The notes under the pieces are model-generated. The model saw only the letters and a list, made by a program, of their open reading frames with translations. It ran no database searches and was not told the origin of the DNA. Source: CAVUCH01 sp963739995 (lineage in GTDB: Bacteria > Acidobacteriota > Vicinamibacteria > Vicinamibacterales > JAENWD01). From it: 64,000 bases of DNA. The first letter of the stretch is position 1. Each line of letters starts with the position of its first letter. Positions 44,810 to 52,663 of the stretch are shown here, in pieces. The translations under genes were made by a program, and so were the position numbers. The stretch covers positions 62,001 through 126,000 of the forward strand of contig CAVUCH010000001.1 in assembly GCA_963739995.1 (NCBI GenBank). Reading direction: 5' to 3'.

Positions 44810-46396
44810 CTAGAATCCGACCTGGATGCGCGTGAACACGTCGCGCTCAGTGTCGCGATCACCGGAGACGCCACCGCCCCGGAAGTATGTTTCTTCGTAG
44901 TCGGCGGTGACCTTCACCGCGCGATTGAGGTACCAGTTTGCGCCGACGGCCCACCCGCGCGCATCGCGGGCGGCGATCGTCGGGTTGGCAAAGACAGGAA
45001 ATGCCTCGTCATCGAGCGTGAGCTGGTTCACGCGCGCGGTGACCTCCACGGCCCCCCACGAGCCGGCCGACGGATCGAAGGCGCTGCGAGGCGTCACGCC
45101 GCGGTAGGAGCTGTCTTCGCCGGTGAGCACATACGACGTCGCGACCTGCCAGGCCTCGGTGCCGAGACGCGCTGTCTCAATGTCGCGGCGGACACGCTGT
45201 GAGGAGAAGACGTATTCCATCAGCACCCCGAATGGACCCGTATAGAAGTACCCCTGCGGTGACACACGCCAATGCGACCCGTCGGCCACGGTTGTGCCGG
45301 CCGCCGTGGCGTCCAACCGGTAGCGCGCGAACGTGATCTGGCCGTTGGTCCGGTACGCCGGCATATTGGGCGCGATCACGCTACCCCGCTGCGTGCCGGA
45401 TGTGCTTGCAATGCCGATGCCGAGCCCTCGCAGCCGCTCGTGGCGGCTCGCTTTAAAGGGCAGCGCAAAGATCCGCGCCACGGCGTCCTTTCCGTCCCGG
45501 TCATCTGCATCGGCGCTCGCGCCATCGAGGACGCCGTTGACCACCCCGACCGAGTAGTTCAGCCTGGCGTCGAGGACGTCGCCGAAGAGCAGCACACCGG
45601 CGTCGCGGTTCGGCGCGACCGAGGTCGGCAGCGCCCGCTCGACGAACAGCAGCTCGGTTGCGGACACCAGGCGCTCGAGGCCAAATGGCGTCTTGAACTT
45701 TCCCGCCCGGATCTTCACCGCCGGCGTGAAACGCAAATCGATGTACGCGTCCTGGAGCACGGTGGTGCCGCCGCCAAAGTCGGGCATGAGCCTGAAGTCG
45801 ACGTTCTTGAAGAGCGTGCCTTCGAGAATCGGCCGCACGCGGCGCAGCAGGAAGGTGTCGGCACCCTGCAATCCGGCTTCGTCGGCATAGAACCGCCCAT
45901 CCGACTGGATGTACCCACGCAATCGCAACTGGAAGGCGCCATCAGCCGAGCGCATCGCAAACCCCTCGCGGCCGGCGCCCACGACCGGTGTGGTTTTTGC
46001 GCGCTCGGTGGCCTGCTCGCGATCGAGTTCGAGTTGGCGGCTGACGATCCTGATCTGCTGGTCGAGCTGCTCGATCTGGGCTTCGAGAGCGTCGAGGGTG
46101 CGGGGCGCCGGGGTCGCCGGAGCCGAGGTCGGCGGAGCCGGGCTGTCATTGGTGGGCGGCGAGTCCGGCACGGCGTCGTTCGCTGTGACGGGCGGAAGAA
46201 CGACCGCGGCCTGCGCTCCATCATGTCCCGTGCGCGCAGCGGCCAGCTGCCGCTCGAGCTCCCGTACCTTCGCGTCCAGCGCGTCGACGCGCGCCTGCAC
46301 GTCGGGAGGGGACGCCTGCGCCAGCGCCGGCGTGGAATGGACGCTAGCCGACCCCAGCAAGATGCCGACGATGTAAATAGTCCGAAATCCAAACAT
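44810..46396 (-). CDS. outer-membrane anion porin (OprO/OprP family)
   Basis: A 528-residue protein. The signal peptide (IYIVGILLGSASVHSTPALA) is followed by a coiled coil (QARVDALDAKVRELERQLAA), a Pro/Thr-rich spacer, a second coiled coil (LEAQIEQLDQQIRIVSRQLE) and a beta-barrel with FQLRLRGYIQSDGRFY, FKNVDFRLMPDFGGGTTVLQ and IRAGKFKTPFGLERL. These are typical of phosphate-selective porins. Placement between sulfite reductase and the sulfate-binding protein suggests it passes sulfate. GAGGA precedes ATG 46396. The long coiled-coil spacer probably spans the periplasm toward the cell wall. Confidence 0.9.
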   Translation of the reverse strand: MFGFRTIYIVGILLGSASVHSTPALAQASPPDVQARVDALDAKVRELERQLAAARTGHDGAQAAVVLPPVTANDAVPDSPPTNDSPAPPTSAPATPAPRTLDALEAQIEQLDQQIRIVSRQLELDREQATERAKTTPVVGAGREGFAMRSADGAFQLRLRGYIQSDGRFYADEAGLQGADTFLLRRVRPILEGTLFKNVDFRLMPDFGGGTTVLQDAYIDLRFTPAVKIRAGKFKTPFGLERLVSATELLFVERALPTSVAPNRDAGVLLFGDVLDARLNYSVGVVNGVLDGASADADDRDGKDAVARIFALPFKASRHERLRGLGIGIASTSGTQRGSVIAPNMPAYRTNGQITFARYRLDATAAGTTVADGSHWRVSPQGYFYTGPFGVLMEYVFSSQRVRRDIETARLGTEAWQVATSYVLTGEDSSYRGVTPRSAFDPSAGSWGAVEVTARVNQLTLDDEAFPVFANPTIAARDARGWAVGANWYLNRAVKVTADYEETYFRGGGVSGDRDTERDVFTRIQVGF

Positions 46397-46527
46397 GCAA
46401 TCCTCGCGTGTGTAGTGGTGCCGATTGGTTGAAAGGGGCGTGACAACAGCGACCCGGACGCCGACATCGACACGCCTGCAACCTTCCACATCCACGCGGG
46501 ATCGTCAGCGGAGCCCTCCCTGACACA

Positions 46528-48375
46528 TTATGAACTGCACTCGCCGTCGAGCACTTCCGGCGCAAACGCCGCGTCCTCGCCGAGATCGATGAAGTCGGCC
46601 GGCGCCGCATCCTCAGCCGCCAGCGGTTCGAGGTCCGCCAGCACCTGCTTGAGACGCGGGAGCTGGGCGCGGCCGAAGAACGCGGTTGCGGTTTCGCCGT
46701 CGGTCCGCTCGGCGGTGTAGAGCGCAAGCAACCGCTCCAGCGCTTCGGGTCCGCGTCTGGCCGGGATCTTCGCCGCGAGCCGGGCGAACCGTGCGCCATC
46801 GCGGCCCGCGTCGCCGCCGACCATCACGAAATACTGCGGGACCGGCCGTCCGGCGATCTTGCGGATGCTGCCCTGGAACCCGATGCCGGCCACGTGATGC
46901 TGTCCGCATCCGTTCGGGCAGCCGCTGATCTTGATGTGCACGTCGGGCGCGGCGTCCACCAGATGGGGGCGCTCGCGCAGGTGATCGCCGAGCAGCTTAC
47001 CCAGCCCCCGTGACTGGGTGACCGCGAGGCGGCACGACTCCGCGCCCGGGCAGCTGGTGACGTCGGCAATGGTGCCCGCATCGGGCAGCGAGAGGCCGGC
47101 GGCCGAGAGGTGCTCGTACAGGGTCTCGACGTCACCGAGCGGCACCCAGCGGAACACGAGGTCCTGGTCGGGCGTGATGCGGATGGAGCCGTCGCTGAAG
47201 GCGAGCGACAGATCTGCGAGGACGCGCATCTGTTCGCCCGTGAAATCACCGAGCGGCACGGTCGCGGTGACGATCGCGAAGCCCTGCTGCTTCTGCGGGC
47301 GCACGTTCGTGCGGAGCCACCGCAATCTGGCTTCCGGGCTGACCGACAGGCTGGGCCGCACCTGCGGCACAATCCCGGGGCCCGCCACCGGCGAACCTGC
47401 CGCGCGTTCGGCAACCTGTGCAGGGTCCGGCGGGTCCAGTCGCGGCCAATCGGGGGCGGGCTCCGTGGGAGGCGCTTCGGGATCGAATGGCAGCCGAGCG
47501 CCTCCTTCCGCGAGCACCTCCGCATACGCCGTGTCGTACGCCGCGCGCCAGACGTCCCACCCCAGCGACTTGATCAGGAACTTCATGCGGTTGCGGTGCT
47601 TGTGCTGGTAATCACCGTGGCGATGAAACACACGGATCACGGCCTCGGCGACGTTCAGCATCTCGGCCACCGGCGCGAACTCGTGCAGCAGGAAGCCCGA
47701 AACGCTGTACGTTGCGGTGCCCCCGCCCACCGTCACCCGGAAGCCGCGGGCGTTCGCGCCGTCGACGTTTCGCACGACCGCTCGCCACCCGATGTCGTTG
47801 ATGGCGGTAAAGGCATGATCCTCAGGGCACCCCTCGAAGCCGATCTTGAACTTGCGCGGCAGCGAGGAGCTGAGCGGATGCCGGAGCAGGTACCGCGTGA
47901 GCGCCTCGGCGTACGGCGTGACGTCGAACAGCTCGTCGGCGCTGACGCCCGCGTACGGGCAGGCAGTGATGTTGCGCACCGAGTTGCCGCATGCCTCACG
48001 CGTGGTCAACCCCGCATCGGCAAGTCGCCGCATCGCGAGCTCCGCATCGTGCAGGCGCACGAAATGGAACTGGATGTTCTGCCGCGTGGTGATGTGGCCG
48101 AAGCCACGTGAATACAACTCCGCCACCTCCGCGAGCGCGTGCAGCTGCGCCGTCGAGATCACGCCCTGCGGAACCTTGACGCGCATCATCTGCGCATCGG
48201 CGGCCTGACGCTGCCCGTACGTGCCGCGCAGCAGGCGGAACGCGCGCCACTGGTCCGGCCCGATCTCGCCCCGCTCGAACTGTCCCAGCAGGTCGGCGAA
48301 CTCGTCGATGTCCCGTTCGTCGGCGAACGAGAGCCGTGTGCGGCCAAGTGTCTTCGGATCGTCTACTGCGGCCAT
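46528..48375 (-). CDS. siroheme sulfite (or nitrite) reductase, hemoprotein subunit
   Basis: A 615-residue enzyme with two ferredoxin-like half-domains and two siroheme/[4Fe-4S] folds. The first half has GFGHITTRQNIQFHFVRL. The cluster cysteines are in DVTSCPGAESCRLAVTQSRG (C-x5-C) and KISGCPNGCGQHH (C-x3-C). Sulfite and nitrite reductases share this plan; the operon (cysH, siroheme synthesis, sulfate uptake) argues for sulfite to sulfide. No flavoprotein CysJ is nearby, so ferredoxin is the likely donor. It lies 28 bases after the SUMT gene. Confidence 0.92.
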   Translation of the reverse strand: MAAVDDPKTLGRTRLSFADERDIDEFADLLGQFERGEIGPDQWRAFRLLRGTYGQRQAADAQMMRVKVPQGVISTAQLHALAEVAELYSRGFGHITTRQNIQFHFVRLHDAELAMRRLADAGLTTREACGNSVRNITACPYAGVSADELFDVTPYAEALTRYLLRHPLSSSLPRKFKIGFEGCPEDHAFTAINDIGWRAVVRNVDGANARGFRVTVGGGTATYSVSGFLLHEFAPVAEMLNVAEAVIRVFHRHGDYQHKHRNRMKFLIKSLGWDVWRAAYDTAYAEVLAEGGARLPFDPEAPPTEPAPDWPRLDPPDPAQVAERAAGSPVAGPGIVPQVRPSLSVSPEARLRWLRTNVRPQKQQGFAIVTATVPLGDFTGEQMRVLADLSLAFSDGSIRITPDQDLVFRWVPLGDVETLYEHLSAAGLSLPDAGTIADVTSCPGAESCRLAVTQSRGLGKLLGDHLRERPHLVDAAPDVHIKISGCPNGCGQHHVAGIGFQGSIRKIAGRPVPQYFVMVGGDAGRDGARFARLAAKIPARRGPEALERLLALYTAERTDGETATAFFGRAQLPRLKQVLADLEPLAAEDAAPADFIDLGEDAAFAPEVLDGECSS

Positions 48376-48403
48376 TGCCGTGTCTTTCTCCTGTTACGAG
48401 GAA

Positions 48404-49237
48404 TCAGCGCGCGAGCGCTCGAGCACCTGCGGCTCGTGCCGCCGCCACCTCGGACTCCACTGCCTCCGATTCAACCCCGATGTCACGAGCCGGCCGCTGG
48501 AGTCTTCCCGCGAGCTGCTGACCAACGCGCACCACGTCGCCGATGACGACGGTCCCCGCACCGTGGCTGTCGCCGGAGGTGGCCGGTCCCGGCTGGGCGA
48601 GCTCGCCGAGGGAGCCCATCCACGCTTCAGCGCCGGCTGTCGACGCGGCCACGAGCACCGCGGCGGGCGTCGCGGTGTCCCACCCCCGGGCAATCAAGCG
48701 ACGGGCGATGTCGTCACGCGACCGCAAGCCCATCATGACGACGACGGTCGCGGAGTGCGGGGGCAGCGCGTCGAGCACTGGGGCCCATGCACGCTCGTCG
48801 TGCCCAGAGACGGTCACGAACGCAGAGGCGGCCCCGCGATGCGTCACCGGGATGCCCGCCAGTGCCGGCGCCGCGATCGCGGCACTGACGCCGGGCACGA
48901 CCTCGAACGCGATCCCGGCGGCATCCAGCGCAAGGGCCTCTTCACCCCCGCGACCGAAGACAAAGGGATCGCCCGCCTTGAGCCGGACGACGCGGCGGCC
49001 CCGGCGCGCGGCGCGAATCAGGAGCCGGTTGATCGTTTCCTGGCTCATCGAGGCACGGCCGGCGCGCTTGCCCACGTAGAAACGCTGCGCGCGCGGTGCC
49101 AGTGCGAGCACGTCGCCCGAGACGAGCGCGTCGTACAACACCAGTTCGGCACGCTGGAGCCTGTCGTACGCGGCCAGCGTCAACAGCTGCGGATCGCCGG
49201 GGCCCGCGCCCACGAGCGAAACGAAGCCGGCGCTCAC
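48404..49237 (-). CDS. cobA: uroporphyrinogen-III C-methyltransferase (SUMT)
   Basis: A 277-residue enzyme adding two SAM methyls to uroporphyrinogen III on the way to siroheme. It shows VSLVGAGPGDPQLLTLAAYD, RLKAGDPFVFGRGGEEALAL, VVPGVSAAIAAPALAGIPVT and VVMMGLRSRDDIARRL. GTG 49237 forms a four-base GTGA overlap with the stop of the dehydrogenase gene, which decides the start against a longer frame that continues antisense to sense upstream. Together the two adjacent genes replace the fused CysG of enterobacteria. Confidence 0.92.
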   Translation of the reverse strand: MSAGFVSLVGAGPGDPQLLTLAAYDRLQRAELVLYDALVSGDVLALAPRAQRFYVGKRAGRASMSQETINRLLIRAARRGRRVVRLKAGDPFVFGRGGEEALALDAAGIAFEVVPGVSAAIAAPALAGIPVTHRGAASAFVTVSGHDERAWAPVLDALPPHSATVVVMMGLRSRDDIARRLIARGWDTATPAAVLVAASTAGAEAWMGSLGELAQPGPATSGDSHGAGTVVIGDVVRVGQQLAGRLQRPARDIGVESEAVESEVAAARAAGARALAR

Positions 49238-49830
49238 AGCCACACCTCCTGCGCGAAGGTCTGCCAGGTTCGCCGCGCGTACAGCGCGTTCAAGGCCCGG
49301 AGCAGCTGCGGCCGGCGTTCGTCCATCGGCACCCGTTTGGCAATCCAGCGCGGCCGGATCGCGCGGGCTTCCGCGACCCATCGTTCGAGATCGGCTGGCA
49401 GCACGGCGTCGAGCGCCTCCCGCAGAAGCCCCGCCAGCGCGGGGGCGCGACCGTTGGTGGAAATGGCCAGGGTGACGCCAGCGCGTCGGACCACCCCGCC
49501 GAGATAGGCCGTGGCGTTCGGCGGATCGTCCACCGCGTTGACGAACACGCCGCGGACCTCCGCGGCGCGCGAGACCTCGCGATTGACGTCGGGTGTCGCC
49601 GCCGCCACCACGAGCCACGCGCCTTCGAGATCGTCCGGCCGGAACTCGCGCCGGTAACGGGTGACGGCGCTCGCGTCTATGCCCGGGGTCATCACCGGAG
49701 CGACGACGATGATCTCCGCGCCCGCCGCCACAAGGGCACCGATCTTGGAGGTGGCGACCGGGCCGCCGCCCACCACCAGCACGCGCCTCCCGGCCAGCTT
49801 CAGGAACACGGGAAAGAGGGCTGCACTCAT
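49234..49830 (-). CDS. precorrin-2 dehydrogenase / sirohydrochlorin ferrochelatase (CysG N-terminal type)
   Basis: A 198-residue NAD-dependent enzyme that oxidises precorrin-2 and may insert iron to make siroheme. The Rossmann motif is RRVLVVGGGPVATSKIGALV; VVAAATPDVNREVSRAA and VNAVDDPPNATAYLGGVVRR follow; LAISTNGRAPALAGLLREAL is the conserved segment of the dimerisation domain. Its start overlaps the preceding small frame by four bases and its end overlaps cobA by four. Confidence 0.9.
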   Translation of the reverse strand: MSAALFPVFLKLAGRRVLVVGGGPVATSKIGALVAAGAEIIVVAPVMTPGIDASAVTRYRREFRPDDLEGAWLVVAAATPDVNREVSRAAEVRGVFVNAVDDPPNATAYLGGVVRRAGVTLAISTNGRAPALAGLLREALDAVLPADLERWVAEARAIRPRWIAKRVPMDERRPQLLRALNALYARRTWQTFAQEVWL

Positions 49831-49919
49831 CGTGACACCGCCTCGGTGCCCGGTGCGCTCGCCAGCTCACGATTCAGCGTGGCATCGCCCTGTGGAGTGG
49901 ACACGGTCATGCTCCTCAT
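49827..49919 (-). CDS. possible 30-residue protein between cysH and the siroheme gene
   Basis: MRSMTVSTPQGDATLNREL opens a 30-codon frame. Its ATG overlaps the cysH stop (ATGA) and its TGA overlaps the next ATG (ATGA), so it exactly fills the gap between two coupled genes. A second ATG lies at 49910. There is no known family. It may be a true small protein or a spacer that keeps ribosomes coupled through the operon. Confidence 0.4.
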   Translation of the reverse strand: MRSMTVSTPQGDATLNRELASAPGTEAVSR

Positions 49920-50635
49920 GTTCGCAAGGTCAAGAGTTGCAGCGGCACACGGCCAACGTGCAGGCCGCATTCAGTTTTTTCGCGCCCGCGCCAGCGCCCG
50001 GCGCGGGGATCCTCGCCCAGAGCGACGGCCGTCGTGCAGGGAGCGCAACCGATGCTCGGATATCCGCGGTCGTGCAGCGCGTTGTAGGGAACCTCATTCC
50101 GTCGGATGAATGCCCACACGTCTTCGCGCGTCCACCCCGCGAGAGGATTGATCCTCACGCACTCGCTGTCCACGTCGCGCTCCACGATCGCCGCGCGTGC
50201 GCGTTGGGGCGTCTGGTCGCGCCGGATGGCCGTGACCAATGCGTCCATGCCGACCAGTGCGTCCTGCAGCGGCGCGACCTTGCGGATGGCGCAGCACCGA
50301 TCGGGGTCCCGGGCCCACAGTTCGTCGCCGAACGCGGCCGTCTGTTCGGCGACAGACAGCGCTGGGCGAACCGGGCGGATGCGCAGGCCGTAGCGGATCT
50401 CGAGGCGCTGCCAGAGGTCGTACGTCTCGTCGAACAGCAGCCCCGTATCGATGGTGAAGACGTCAATCGGGAGGTCCTGCTCGGCAATCAGGTGAACGAG
50501 CACACAGCCCTCGGCGCCGAAACCCGTGCCGAACCCCACGCGCGGTGCGAACTGGTGCGCGGCCCAGGCCAGGACATCTCCAGCGGGTTGCCCTTCCAGC
50601 TCCGCCGCCCATTCGCGTGTTCTACTCTCCGTCAT
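49916..50635 (-). CDS. cysH: adenylylsulfate (APS) reductase, assimilatory
   Basis: Reduces adenylylsulfate to sulfite with thioredoxin. The 239 residues contain VGFGTGFGAEGCVLVHLIAE, FTIDTGLLFDETYDLWQRL, then RCCAIRKVAPL and YPSIGCAPCT: the two Cys pairs that hold a [4Fe-4S] cluster and mark the APS-using bacterial/plant type rather than the PAPS-only enterobacterial type. The catalytic Cys is in EKTECGLH at the C-terminus. It is the first structural gene of the operon, directly after the attenuator-like leader. ATP sulfurylase is not in the window. Confidence 0.95.
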   Translation of the reverse strand: MTESRTREWAAELEGQPAGDVLAWAAHQFAPRVGFGTGFGAEGCVLVHLIAEQDLPIDVFTIDTGLLFDETYDLWQRLEIRYGLRIRPVRPALSVAEQTAAFGDELWARDPDRCCAIRKVAPLQDALVGMDALVTAIRRDQTPQRARAAIVERDVDSECVRINPLAGWTREDVWAFIRRNEVPYNALHDRGYPSIGCAPCTTAVALGEDPRAGRWRGREKTECGLHVGRVPLQLLTLRT

Positions 50636-50680
50636 ACTGCCTCGCTGCCGATCGTTTGCTGCTCGCCTGTGGGTACAAAG

Positions 50681-50719
50681 AAAAAGGCCCGGGCGCTCTC
50701 TGGAGCATCCCGGGCCTTT
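50681..50719 (-). terminator. intrinsic terminator in the cysH leader (attenuator)
   Basis: On the minus strand GGCCCGGG (50716 down to 50709) pairs perfectly with CCCGGGCC (50693 down to 50686); inside, GCTC/GAGC adds a four-base inner stem with loop CAGA; TTTTTC follows. It lies 36 bases after the leader-peptide stop and 46 bases before the cysH start on the same strand. A strong terminator inside an operon leader is the off-switch expected of attenuation. Confidence 0.85.
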
Positions 50720-50754
50720 GGGTCCGTTGCGTTTGCTGGAACGTTGGCCAGCGG

Positions 50755-50862
50755 TTATCGGTGCAGTGGCACCTCATGTGAACGCATCAGTCCCGCAGAC
50801 GCAGGAGCCCCAAGGGCTCGCGCGCAACAACAACAGCAGCAGGACACCAACGTGCGGTTCAC
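50755..50862 (-). CDS. polycysteine leader peptide of the cys operon
   Basis: A 35-codon frame from GTG 50862: VNRTLVSCCCCCCARAL and a further 18 residues to TAA at 50757-50755. Six consecutive Cys codons (TGC TGC TGT TGT TGT TGC) lie at 50841-50824. Ribosomes would stall here when charged Cys-tRNA is scarce. Directly after them GAGCCC-TTG-GGGCTC (50819-50805) makes a perfect hairpin, whose 3' arm could instead pair with GGCCC of the terminator 5' arm. The GTG is eight bases from the -10 element, so the mRNA may be leaderless. The frame stays open upstream, but that part would not be transcribed from this promoter. Confidence 0.75.
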   Translation of the reverse strand: MNRTLVSCCCCCCARALGAPASAGLMRSHEVPLHR

Positions 50863-50869
50863 GACCAGA

Positions 50870-50898
50870 GTTATATCTTCGATGCGGATATGAGTCAA
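50870..50898 (-). promoter_or_regulatory. sigma-70 promoter of the sulfate assimilation operon
   Basis: TTGACT (50898-50893) and TATAAC (50875-50870) with a 17-base spacer, each one mismatch from consensus. The predicted start is at or next to 50862, the G of the leader GTG codon. Confidence 0.75.
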
Positions 50899-51023
50899 GC
50901 GCCTCATCCCTGGCGCCCATCCCTGGAGACAAGCGGCTTGGGGGCGTGGGCCCGCCACCAGGGACCATTCTCGCGCCGGGGCGGGCCATCCAGGTCGACC
51001 GCCAGATCGCTCATCCAGATCGC

Positions 51024-52592
51024 TCATTCAGTGGCGTAACGCTTGAAAAAGCTGGCGTCGTTCCAGCGCGGGCGCTTGTCGCGGTCGGCAATCGCCTGGA
51101 CCAGGGCTGTGTAGAAGCGCGTGAAGTCGTCGGCCGCCTGGAGATCCACCGGCTGGCTGAGGTCGTCGGACGGCGCGTGATAGCGCTCGTCTCGCCACCG
51201 CTTGACGATCTCGTGCTCCGGCGACCCGAGCGACCAGCCGACCTTGAAAGCGAGGGCCGGGATTCCGCGACGGATGAAGCTGTACTGGTCGCTCCGGACG
51301 AATCCGTTCCGTTCCGGCTCGGGATCGGCGGCGACGTCGATCCCGGTCGCCCGGGCGACGCGCCGGAGATCGTCGGCGAGGTCCGACTCCTCGAGCCCGT
51401 TCACGATCAGCGACCGCATCGGAAAGAGGGGCAGGAACATGTCCGTGTTGAGGGCGGCCACGATGGACGAGGCTCGCACGGTGGGATGCGCGGTGAAGTA
51501 GCGGGAGCCGAGCAGCCCGTGCTCCTCGCCGGTCACCGAGAGGAACACGAGCGATCGCCGCAGGCGGACGCCTGATTCGCGCAGCCGCCGCGCGACCTCG
51601 AGGAGCGTGGCCGTGCCCGACGCGTTGTCCATGGCGCCGTTGTAGATGGCGTCGCCGTTCACCGGTTCGCCGCGCCCGATGTGATCGAGGTGTGCGCTGA
51701 GCACCACGTGCTCGCCGGCCAGCTGGCGGTCCGTGCCGCGCAGAATCCCGATCACGTTGTCCGATCGCAGCGGAGTCACTGACGTGACGAGCGTCGCCCG
51801 CAGCTGACCGGACAGCGCGAAGCGGGGGAGCGGCTTCCGTTCCGCCGCCAGCGACAGGATCTCGGCCGCGGTGTGGCCGGAGCCGCTGAACCATCCCTCG
51901 GCGGCGTCGGGGTTCACCGTCAGAGCGATCTGCTGTGTTGTCTCGCCGAGCGGATCCTCGACGAGGCCCTTGACCGGCGTCAGGCGGCGCAGCTTCGTCC
52001 GCTCCCACGGGATATCGCTGGTGCGCAGGATGGTGACGAGCCCGATGGCGCCCGCCCGATGGAGCGCCGCCCAGCGCACGGAGGAGGCGTGGGCCAGCAG
52101 TGGTCCGCTGAGCGTGACGGGGCCGCCTGACACGACGACAGCGATGCGTCCGGTAAGGTCGACCCCTTGAAGGTCGTCGTAGCCCGCTTCCGGCACGCTG
52201 AGGCCGTACCCGGCGAACGCGAGCTGTGCATCGATGTGCCTGGCCGGGCGCACGCGCATGCTGACGATGGCCGCGTCGCCGAACACGATGGGCTCTTCCT
52301 TGCCGCCCCGGACGATGGTGAGCCTCGATTGTTCCTCGACGAACTGTCGCGACTCGAATGCGATTGGCTGGAAGTACCCCTCCGTACCGCCGGGCTCGAG
52401 GCCTGCCGCCCTGTAACCCTGCGCCACGTACTCCGCTGCCGTGCGATGCCCCGGGCTGCCAGTATCCCTGCCCTCGAGCGCATCGTCGGCGAGGAACCGG
52501 ACGTGCGCCCACCAGCGCTCCGCCGGTCCTGCGGCGTGCGTCAGTGCACCGGCGAGTGAAGCAAGAACGACGGCAACCGGCAGGAATCGCAT
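51024..52592 (-). CDS. M28 family zinc peptidase, secreted, with PA-like insert
   Basis: A 522-residue protein. The signal peptide is FLPVAVVLASLAGALTHAAG. A PA-type domain occupies about residues 120-260 (LAFAGYGLSVPEAGYDDLQG). The catalytic domain has zinc ligands His in LSAHLDHIGRG, Asp in NGAMDNASGTATLLEV, Glu pair in VTGEEHGLLGS, Asp in ALNTDMFLP and His in DERYHAPSDD. It is an aminopeptidase or carboxypeptidase of the periplasm or exterior. Its end is 126 bases upstream of the cys promoter, so it is a separate unit. Confidence 0.92.
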   Translation of the reverse strand: MRFLPVAVVLASLAGALTHAAGPAERWWAHVRFLADDALEGRDTGSPGHRTAAEYVAQGYRAAGLEPGGTEGYFQPIAFESRQFVEEQSRLTIVRGGKEEPIVFGDAAIVSMRVRPARHIDAQLAFAGYGLSVPEAGYDDLQGVDLTGRIAVVVSGGPVTLSGPLLAHASSVRWAALHRAGAIGLVTILRTSDIPWERTKLRRLTPVKGLVEDPLGETTQQIALTVNPDAAEGWFSGSGHTAAEILSLAAERKPLPRFALSGQLRATLVTSVTPLRSDNVIGILRGTDRQLAGEHVVLSAHLDHIGRGEPVNGDAIYNGAMDNASGTATLLEVARRLRESGVRLRRSLVFLSVTGEEHGLLGSRYFTAHPTVRASSIVAALNTDMFLPLFPMRSLIVNGLEESDLADDLRRVARATGIDVAADPEPERNGFVRSDQYSFIRRGIPALAFKVGWSLGSPEHEIVKRWRDERYHAPSDDLSQPVDLQAADDFTRFYTALVQAIADRDKRPRWNDASFFKRYATE

Positions 52593-52663
52593 GGCAGGTC
52601 AATTATCGCCCAGCGCTTGCTCGCGGTTGACGGGCGCGCGGCCGCGGATGAGAATGCATCGCC

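Noticed and set aside
50821..50841. The Cys-codon run as a chance CAA/CAG triplet repeat
   Set aside because: Possible in principle, but the run is in frame with a GTG at the promoter's start site and lies before a terminator and a cysteine-pathway operon. The mix of TGC and TGT codons also argues against simple slippage.
50681..50862. A SAM or other metabolite riboswitch in the cysH leader
   Set aside because: I could not find conserved S-box or SAM-II core motifs, and the leader is mostly occupied by the peptide frame.
51028..52602. A 524-codon minus-strand frame in another phase over the M28 peptidase
   Set aside because: Arg/Ala-rich shadow; the other frame carries the signal peptide and all five zinc ligands.
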